Of a stretch of 64,000 nucleotides of DNA, positions 57,663 through 64,000 are shown one piece after another; the first letter of the stretch is position 1; each line of letters starts with the position of its first letter. The stretch is taken from NCBI RefSeq assembly GCF_918797525.1, contig NZ_OU963893.1:3720001-3784000 (forward strand). Direction: 5' to 3'. The stretch comes from an unidentified bacterial endosymbiont. Its GTDB lineage: Bacteria > Pseudomonadota > Gammaproteobacteria > Enterobacterales > Enterobacteriaceae. The translations under genes and the position numbers were made by a program. The notes under the pieces were generated by a model. The model did not search any database. It had not been told where the DNA came from and was given only the letters and a program-made list of their open reading frames with translations.

Positions 57663-58823
57663 TTGAAACGTTGTCTGCTCTCTTTCGCTGCGCTGTGTGC
57701 GCTGAGCCTGTCCACCGCTCAGGCAGTCCAGCCGCTAACGGCCCCGGTTTTAGCTTCAGATATTGCCGATCGCTACGCAAACCTTATCTACTACGGAAGC
57801 GGCGCCACGGGAATGGCGATGGTCGTCATTGACGGTAACCAGCGCGTGTTCCGCAGTTTTGGCGAAACGCGTCCCGGCAGTAACGTGCATCCACAGCTGG
57901 ATTCCGTGATCCGCGTAGCGTCTATAACCAAGCTGATGACCAGTGAAATGCTGGTCAAACTGCTCGACCAGGGAGTGGTAAAACTCAACGATCCGCTCAG
58001 TAAATATGCGCCTGCGGGCGCACGGGTTCCAACGTATCAGGGCACGCCGATCACACTGGTGAACCTTGCAACCCACACCAGCGCTCTGCCGCGCGAGCAG
58101 CCCGGCGGCGCGGCGCACCGTCCCGTTTTTGTCTGGCCGACACGCGAACAGCGCTGGAACTATCTGAGCACCGCCACACTGAAATCCGCGCCGGGATCGC
58201 AGGCGTCCTACTCCAACCTGGCGTTTGATCTACTGGCCGATGCACTGTCGACGGCCTCCGGAAAACCTTATCCGCAACTGTTTGAAGAGCAGATCACACG
58301 CCCGTTGGGCATGAAGGACACCACCTTTACGCCTTCACCGGATCAGTGCCGCCGCCTGATGGTTGCCGAGAAAGGCGCCAGCCCGTGTAATAACACCCTG
58401 GCCGCCATCGGCAGCGGCGGGGTCTATTCCACCCCGGGCGACATGATGCGCTGGATGCAGCAGTTCCTCTCTTCTGATTTCCATTCCCGCACCCACCAGG
58501 CCGACCGAATGCAGACCCTGATTTATCAGCGTAGCCAGCTGCACCGCGTGATCGGGATGGATGTCCCAGGAAAAGCCGATGCACTCGGCATGGGTTGGGT
58601 TTATATGGCGCCGAAAGAGGGTCGTCCGGGAATCATCCAAAAAACCGGCGGCGGCGGCGGGTTCATTACCTATATGGCGATGATCCCCCAGTCTAACGTA
58701 GGTGCGTTTGTGGTGGTCACCCGCTCGCCAAATACGCGTTTCGTCAATATGAGTGATGGCATCAATAACTTAGTCGCTGAACTGAGCGCCAATAAAGCAC
58801 AGGTGCTCACCGCGTCCAACTAA
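57663..58823 (+). CDS. ampH: D-alanyl-D-alanine carboxypeptidase/endopeptidase AmpH
   Basis: Periplasmic low-molecular-weight penicillin-binding protein related to class C beta-lactamases; involved in peptidoglycan turnover. The 386-aa precursor starts at TTG (a start also seen in E. coli) with a Sec signal ending in AQA (about residue 21). Active-site motifs are SITK (Ser nucleophile), YSNLAFD (Tyr-x-Asn) and KTGGGGG. GGAT lies 8 nt upstream. The ERIC element ends 82 nt before it. Confidence 0.94.
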   Translation: MKRCLLSFAALCALSLSTAQAVQPLTAPVLASDIADRYANLIYYGSGATGMAMVVIDGNQRVFRSFGETRPGSNVHPQLDSVIRVASITKLMTSEMLVKLLDQGVVKLNDPLSKYAPAGARVPTYQGTPITLVNLATHTSALPREQPGGAAHRPVFVWPTREQRWNYLSTATLKSAPGSQASYSNLAFDLLADALSTASGKPYPQLFEEQITRPLGMKDTTFTPSPDQCRRLMVAEKGASPCNNTLAAIGSGGVYSTPGDMMRWMQQFLSSDFHSRTHQADRMQTLIYQRSQLHRVIGMDVPGKADALGMGWVYMAPKEGRPGIIQKTGGGGGFITYMAMIPQSNVGAFVVVTRSPNTRFVNMSDGINNLVAELSANKAQVLTASN

Positions 58824-58825
58824 AC

Positions 58826-59437
58826 TTAATATTCCGTGGACAAACGGTTGATGCTGACCTGTTTGCCCCGGCTCATATTGATGTAATTATCCTGACGAAG
58901 CGCGGCCAGAATTTCTGCGACCACCGAGCGTGAAATACCCGTGCTGCGTTGAATATGATTCATTACACCAATTTTTAAGCGCAGCGTATCGTCCCACTCG
59001 GCCATATTCAGCAGCATGGCGCGAATTTGCGCGTAGGAATTATTGCCCACCAGCTGCATATCTCGTTTCTCAAGGATATGATTTATCCAGGAGAGCCAGC
59101 AAAAAGCTTCATGCCAAAGCGAGCCCTGTTGAATGAGTTAGCGGGTGGTTGCGGCGGCTAGATAAAAACCTGTGCAGGGCGTTTGTGCAACCATTATATA
59201 TTCCTGACAAGTATTCAGCATTCCTGCATTTAATCCCAATATAAATGGGGCTGTGGCTATACCAATTAGCAGCTCATCAGACTGGCGATAGATATCAATA
59301 CTTCCGGTTTGTATCACAAACGTGTGAGGTTCATTTGGGATTTTTTGCTGTGAAGCACTTGTAAATGGCGTACTGGCGGACCTGAGACACTGTTCGAGCC
59401 GGCTTAATTCAGAAAGTGGTTTCGCATTAACGTTCAT
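58826..59437 (-). pseudogene. yaiV: CRP-like regulator yaiV/iprA split by an in-frame stop
   Basis: The whole 206-codon frame aligns with E. coli YaiV (IprA in Salmonella), a regulator that lowers peroxide resistance. Residues to about 99 form the cyclic nucleotide-binding-like domain (PNEPHTFVIQTGSIDIYRQ). A TAA at 59138-59140 then interrupts the same frame, and the reading continues as LIQQGSLWHEAFCW to the winged helix RSTGISRSVVAEILAALRQDNYI. No frameshift is needed. A 77-aa helix-turn-helix protein could still start at the ATG at 59059. GAGGT precedes the ATG at 59437. Confidence 0.88.
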
Positions 59438-59528
59438 GCACACCTCAAGTCATCTGTCTCTGTCGGTTCTGTCTATCTTGATCGATGTTTGTAAAAAACG
59501 GGGATAGTGCACCCCCGTTGTTTATCTT

Positions 59529-60684
59529 TTACCAGGTATATTTCACACCCAGATTTACGCCCCAGTTTTGTTCAACGTCACCGTTTACCGCCAGATGGCC
59601 GTCAGCGTGGCAAGGCTGCCGCTATCGAGTATCAGGCTGTCGGTTGCCACCGCCCCGCTATCCCCGATGTTCAGCGAGGATGCGCGGGTTAAGGTAATAG
59701 TGTCCGATAGCAGGCTTGAGTCTTCAACATTAACCTGAGAATGACCGTTCACAGTCAGGGTATCGATACTGGAAGTCTTGCGCGTATCCCATTCAGAGCC
59801 ATCGTTCAGCGTTACCGTGAATAATCCACTCTGGTAGACATCTTCGCCCGCCACCATCCAGCTTATCGGTACCGTCCCAGCCGTTAGTGGTTGGATTATA
59901 CACGCCGTCATCGGTGGTATCGGTTGCAGGATCGCTATTAACATAGAAGTTGTTATCGAAGGTGCTGGCGAAGAGAATGTCGTCGGTAATAGTCGCGTTG
60001 TCGAACGTGGCGGTCGTTTGCATGGCGTTCTCAAAGGCGCTTGTCCCGAGATCGCGATACGCACCTGAAGTCAGAACCGAGTCTTTCACCACCAGCGTGT
60101 CGGTAAATACATTGCTGCTGTTGGCAACCCCTTCTACATCATCATAAGGGGTATATCCCGCTCCTGCGTTCACTGGCTTAGGGTAATACCCGCAATGTGT
60201 GAGTTATTCTGTATAACGATATCGGATTCAACATCAAGCGTGATGGCATTGCCCAGATTATAGGTATCCTGGTAATGGGTTTCGGTCGTGTACCCATTCA
60301 CAACATCATAAGCATAATGCTCGTAGGTATCCTTATGGTGGTGTTATCAATCGTCAGGCTAAATCGATCGTACTGAGTACCGTCGTTTTCGCTGCAGGTG
60401 GAATCCATGCACCCTGAGGTGATCATGCCATTAATTGTGCTGTTAAAGAGCGTTGATGAATTGGTTTGTCCATCCGCACAGTCGTTCAGGGTATACCATT
60501 CACCGTCGAGGCTACTCTTCCAGTCGGCATAACCATAATACCAGGGAGTAGATGCGGTATTATCATATCCGAAGGTGTTATAGGTGCTACCCGATATATC
60601 TTTCGCATTTTCCTGAGAAGCGTTAGCCAGGGCACAGGCTAATGCAAGTTGAGATACAACCCGTTTCTTTTTCCATGTTTGCAT
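59529..60684 (-). pseudogene. yaiT: Collapsed yaiT-like autotransporter gene
   Basis: Remains of a type V autotransporter. The signal and N-terminus (MQTWKKKRVVSQLALACALA) start at 60684. The reading moves through frames at about 60340 (TYEHYAYDVVNGY continues), 60175 (NAGAGYTPYDDVEG) and 59860 (GEDVYQSGLFTVTLNDGSEW), each matching E. coli YaiT-type passenger repeats. After LDSGSLATLT near 59610 it jumps to GHLAVNGDVEQNWGVNLGVKYTW and a stop, the last beta strand of the barrel. Most of the passenger and the barrel are deleted. Non-functional. Confidence 0.88.
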
Positions 60685-61120
60685 TGTGTCATCCCTCCTC
60701 AGGGACGTAAGGAAATTTGTCTATCAAATCATTTAGCAATAACTTATTACGCAGGGGATCATGCAGTTTCATTTGAAAAAGGTTCAATGAATGATTCCAT
60801 TAAATCCGAATCCAGACTAATAACTAAACGCGCCACCACATTGCAATAATGAGCAAATAAAATATCAAAATCATGCAGTTAAATATGACCATGATAATAC
60901 CGAATGAAGATAAGAAAATAATAAATCACTTATAATAATGCATTGAATTAAATTTCACGCTCATATCAATCTTTCTGTTTAAACATGCTGCCAGAATAAA
61001 TACTGAAGATGGCATAAATGAGAGTTACCCTGTATCGCCCAAAAAGCCCACTTTCGTAAAACACCCGGGCCTGCTTTCAGGTACACTGCTCTTCTTTGTT
61101 CAACAAACGTCAGGCATATC
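60685..61120. other. AT-rich gap upstream of hemB
   Basis: Contains the promoters of the dead autotransporter and of hemB. 60740-61000 is strongly AT-rich. TACACT at 61082-61087 is a possible -10 for hemB, without a clear -35. No gene or repeat seen. Confidence 0.4.
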
Positions 61121-62095
61121 ATGACCGATTTAATTGCTCGTCCCCGTCGCCTGCGCAAGTCTCCTGCTCTGCGCGCTATGTTTGAAGAGACAACACTGAC
61201 CTTAAACGATCTGGTGTTGCCGATTTTTGTCGAAGAAGAGATCGATGACTACAAAGCCATCGAAGCGATGCCGGGCGTAATGCGTATTCCGGAAAAACAT
61301 CTCGTGCGTGAGATCGAACGTATTGCCAATGCGGGGATCCGCTCAGTGATGACCTTCGGGATCTCGCACCATACCGATGCCACCGGCAGCGATGCCTGGA
61401 AAGAAGACGGTCTGGTTGCGCGTATGTCGCGCATCTGCAAAGAGAGCGTGCCGGAGATGATCGTCATGTCTGACACCTGTTTCTGTGAATATACCTCTCA
61501 CGGCCACTGCGGCGTGCTGTGCGATCACGGCGTGGACAACGATTCCACCCTGTTGAACCTGGGTAAACAGGCTGTGGCGGCGGCCGCTGCGGGGGCGGAT
61601 TTCATCGCGCCATCTGCAGCGATGGATGGTCAGGTTCAGGCGATCCGACAGGCGCTGGACACGGCGGGCTTCACCGACACCGCCATCATGTCTTACTCCA
61701 CCAAATTTGCCTCCTCCTTTTATGGCCCGTTCCGCGAAGCGGCAGGCACGGCGCTGAAAGGCGATCGTAAAACCTATCAGATGAACCCGCTGAACCGTCG
61801 CGAAGCGATTCGTGAGTCCCTGCTTGATGCAGCCCAGGGCGCAGATTGCCTGATGGTTAAACCGGCTGGCGCGTATCTGGATATTCTGCGCGACATTCGC
61901 GAGCGCACCGAGCTGCCGCTGGGGGCTTACCAGGTAAGCGGCGAGTACGCGATGATCAAATTCGCCGCCCAGGCAGGCGCGATTGACGAAGAGAAGGTGA
62001 TCCTTGAAAGCCTGGGGTCTCTCAAACGCGCGGGCGCGGATCTGATCTTCAGCTATTTCGCTCTGGATCTGGCCGAGAAAAAAATTCTGCGTTAA
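61121..62095 (+). CDS. hemB: Porphobilinogen synthase (delta-aminolevulinate dehydratase)
   Basis: Condenses two aminolevulinate molecules to porphobilinogen in heme synthesis. The 324-aa TIM barrel has the zinc site [16 protein letters not shown] (three Cys), the first Schiff-base Lys in [15 protein letters not shown] and the second in [14 protein letters not shown]. It is full length, in the same place as E. coli hemB. Confidence 0.97.
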   Translation: MTDLIARPRRLRKSPALRAMFEETTLTLNDLVLPIFVEEEIDDYKAIEAMPGVMRIPEKHLVREIERIANAGIRSVMTFGISHHTDATGSDAWKEDGLVARMSRICKESVPEMIVMSDTCFCEYTSHGHCGVLCDHGVDNDSTLLNLGKQAVAAAAAGADFIAPSAAMDGQVQAIRQALDTAGFTDTAIMSYSTKFASSFYGPFREAAGTALKGDRKTYQMNPLNRREAIRESLLDAAQGADCLMVKPAGAYLDILRDIRERTELPLGAYQVSGEYAMIKFAAQAGAIDEEKVILESLGSLKRAGADLIFSYFALDLAEKKILR

Positions 62096-62213
62096 TCCTC
62101 ATGGCCTTACTTGCGCCGTGAGAGAGGCATTACGCGCAATAACTTCACCGAACTGAAATACAACCGACATCTTCTCCTTCTACTGTCTGGGCAAGACGGC
62201 AGGAGGAGTTACC

Positions 62214-62612
62214 ATGTTTAGTCTCGACAATGTTCTTGATGATCTTTGGCCTCAGGCGAGGCCCGCCCCCTGGCAAAAAAGTCTGTTAAAAAGACTGTTC
62301 TACGAACAAGAATTCCAGCAATTTGCAGCAACCCACCGCCACCTGAAGGGGCTGGATATGGTAGAACAAATTCTGGAGCACCTCGATATTCTCTGCACCG
62401 TTTCCGCCCGCGATCTCGAACAAATCCCCGAACATGGCCCGCTAATTATTATTGCCAACCACCCGACAGGCACCCTCGACGGACTGGTCCTGGTGGATTT
62501 ATGTTATCTGAAGGCAAACCGCTATCAGCGGTATATTGAGGCGCATTTACAACCCTCATCCTCGCCAAAAACCGCACCGGCCACTCCCCACGCCCCTTCG
62601 GGGTCAGGATGA
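62214..62612 (+). pseudogene. Truncated lysophospholipid acyltransferase-like gene
   Basis: The 132-aa frame starts with a well-formed Shine-Dalgarno (AGGAGGAG) and reads like the N-terminus of a PlsC-type/hemolysin-like acyltransferase, with the block PLIIIANHPTGTLDGLVLVDL. Full-length relatives run several hundred residues. Here the frame enters a palindromic repeat at about codon 113 ([20 protein letters not shown]) and stops. The catalytic NHxxxxD-type motif is represented by NHPTGTLD, but the rest of the domain is missing. Likely dead. Confidence 0.75.
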
Positions 62613-62615
62613 GGG
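62553..62615. repeat. Palindromic repeat at tauD 3' end
   Basis: CCCTCATCCT (62553-62562) and AGGATGAGGG (62606-62615) are perfect reverse complements around an inner CCCC-TTC-GGGG hairpin. The right half matches 44858-44874. It forms the ends of both the truncated acyltransferase and tauD. Confidence 0.7.
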
Positions 62616-63467
62616 GCTCACCGCACGGTAAAACGGTTTATCCCCCAGAATCGTCGCTCGCTGCATAATTCTGCGCTGCGGCAGGTAATCCGCATTGGCA
62701 TAATGCTGCGTCACGCGATTATCCCAAATCGCCAGATCGTTCTCCTGCCAGCGCCAGCGCACCTGAAATTCCGGTTTGGTGATATGCGCAAACAGGAACC
62801 CCAGCAATGCCTCACTCTCTTTCTCGCTGACGTCCACAATGCGCGTGGTGAACCCTTCGTTTACAAACAGCGCCTGCTTGCCCGTTACCGGATGCGTTCG
62901 CACCACCGGGTGCAGCAGCGGAGGATGTTTCGCCACCGCCTCCTGCCAGCGCCGATGTTCCTCTTGCGTTTTACGGTACTTGTACTCCGGGAATGATTTC
63001 TTGAAATCATGCTCCGCTCGCAGCCCGCTCAGCAACGTCTGCAACGGCGCGGAGAGCGCTTCAAAGGCCGCGATCCCACTGGCCCACAGCGTATCCCCGC
63101 CGGTTTCCGGTAACCGCTTAGCCGCCAGAATCGCCCCGGCAGGTGGCGTGTCGATAAAGGTCACATCGGTATGCCAGTTGTCATTATCCGGCGGATTATC
63201 GTTATGAGTATCGAGGACAATAATTTCCTCCACGCCTTCCGCATGCGGATAAACGGGGTGGATGTGCAGATCGCCAAAACGCAGGGCCAGCGCGCGCTGC
63301 TGCGGCGGGGCGATCGCCTGCTCGCGCAGGAACACCACCTGATGGCGCAGCACCGCATGATACAGTTGCTCGAACTGGTTATCGCTCAGCGGGCGGCTTA
63401 CGTCCAGGCCCGAAACCTGCGCGCCAATATACGGCCCCAGCGGGGTAATCGTCAGTCGTTCACTCAT
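62604..63467 (-). CDS. tauD: Taurine dioxygenase
   Basis: Fe(II)/2-oxoglutarate dioxygenase that releases sulfite from taurine during sulfur limitation. The 287-aa protein has the iron ligands HTDVTF (His, Asp) and NRVTQHYAN (distal His) and the 2-oxoglutarate Arg near [12 protein letters not shown]. coli TauD ends FYRAG; here it runs on as FYRAVSPSS because the last codons come from the adjacent palindromic repeat. Start overlaps tauC by 4 bp. Confidence 0.95.
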   Translation of the reverse strand: MSERLTITPLGPYIGAQVSGLDVSRPLSDNQFEQLYHAVLRHQVVFLREQAIAPPQQRALALRFGDLHIHPVYPHAEGVEEIIVLDTHNDNPPDNDNWHTDVTFIDTPPAGAILAAKRLPETGGDTLWASGIAAFEALSAPLQTLLSGLRAEHDFKKSFPEYKYRKTQEEHRRWQEAVAKHPPLLHPVVRTHPVTGKQALFVNEGFTTRIVDVSEKESEALLGFLFAHITKPEFQVRWRWQENDLAIWDNRVTQHYANADYLPQRRIMQRATILGDKPFYRAVSPSS

Positions 63468-64000
63468 TGTATTTCTCCATGCCAGGGCGTCAGGCGGCGC
63501 TGTAACGCGCGCAGCCCCAGTTCTAAACCAAAGGCAATCACGGCGATCGCCGCGATCCCGGCCAGTACCACATCAGTCGCCAGAAATTCGCCCGCCGACT
63601 GCACCATAAACCCAAGCCCGCGCGTGGCCGCAATCAGTTCCGCCGCTACCAGCGTGGACCAACCCACACCGAGACCGATGCGCAGCCCGGTTAAAATTTC
63701 CGGCAGTGCGCCTGGTAAAAGAACGAACAGCAGCACCTGACCCCGGCTGGCCCCCAGCGACTGCGCCGCCCGAATACGCACCTGTTGGGCACCCTTGACA
63801 CCAGCCAGCGCCGACATAGCAACGGGCGCGAATATCGCCAAATAAATCAGCAGGATTTTTGAGGTTTCACCGATGCCGAACCAAATCACCATCAGCGGCA
63901 GGTACGCCAGCGGAGGTACCGGCCGGTAAAGCTCAATCAGCGGGTCGAGAATGCCGCGCAACGTCGGACTTAACCCCATCGCGATCCCGACCGGAATGCC
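63464..64000 (-). CDS. tauC: Taurine ABC transporter permease (partial, runs past window end)
   Basis: Inner-membrane permease of the TauABC taurine importer. Only the C-terminal 178 residues lie in the window; the frame is open to the last base. The BPD-type EAA loop region [26 protein letters not shown] (about mid-fragment) and several helices are visible. It ends WHGEIQ, overlapping the tauD ATG (ATGA), so the genes are coupled. Expected to be under Cbl/CysB control in E. coli-like genomes. Confidence 0.93.
   Translation of the reverse strand, partial: GIPVGIAMGLSPTLRGILDPLIELYRPVPPLAYLPLMVIWFGIGETSKILLIYLAIFAPVAMSALAGVKGAQQVRIRAAQSLGASRGQVLLFVLLPGALPEILTGLRIGLGVGWSTLVAAELIAATRGLGFMVQSAGEFLATDVVLAGIAAIAVIAFGLELGLRALQRRLTPWHGEIQ

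Overview
The window is a stretch of enterobacterial chromosome. Almost every gene has a clear counterpart in Escherichia coli K-12, and the order follows the E. coli cyo-to-tau region (ampG side to tauC). Divergence, missing genes (pgpA, araJ, dgcC, psiF) and extra genes (tsaA next to acpH, an MdtG-like exporter, an extensin-like peptidase) fit Enterobacter or a close relative such as Lelliottia or Kosakonia. The species cannot be fixed from sequence reading alone. No tRNA, rRNA, CRISPR array, prophage or transposase gene was seen.

Layout: 1-5300 carries the cytochrome bo3 operon cyoABCDE behind a sigma70 promoter and an ArcA-like direct repeat. 5439-6497 is an unusual three-part beta protein starting with a beta-gamma crystallin domain. 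6717-15988 holds yajR, yajQ, panE-yajL, thiI, xseB-ispA-dxs and yajO. 16055-18686 is an AT-rich island in place of pgpA: a DUF3289 gene followed by three tandem DUF943 paralogues. 18687-22290 is the riboflavin/thiamine/NusB block (thiL, nusB, ribE, ribD, nrdR, all minus). Then come yajI, tsx, the secF-secD-yajC-tgt-queA block, acpH, tsaA, malZ, proY, brnQ, phoR-phoB, sbcD-sbcC, mak, rdgC, ppnP, aroM, yaiA, aroL, yaiI, proC, phoA, iraP, the two accessory genes, ddlA, yaiZ, yaiY, yaiW-sbmA, ampH, hemB and tauD-tauC (cut by the window end).

Most of the window is core metabolism: aerobic respiration, isoprenoid and cofactor synthesis, protein export, queuosine tRNA modification, phosphate control (Pho boxes before phoB and phoA) and sulfur scavenging. 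The accessory signal is concentrated in four places: the crystallin-like gene, the DUF3289/DUF943 island (which I read as a possible effector with an expanded immunity-like array), the MFS plus M15-like peptidase pair next to ddlA, and a run of decayed surface or biofilm genes between 48.4 and 62.6 kb. The decayed genes are a C-terminal remnant of the diguanylate cyclase gene dgcC, a nonsense-split yaiV/iprA, a collapsed yaiT-like autotransporter and a truncated acyltransferase.

Functional names rest on recognising protein sequences and motifs from memory; no database search was run.
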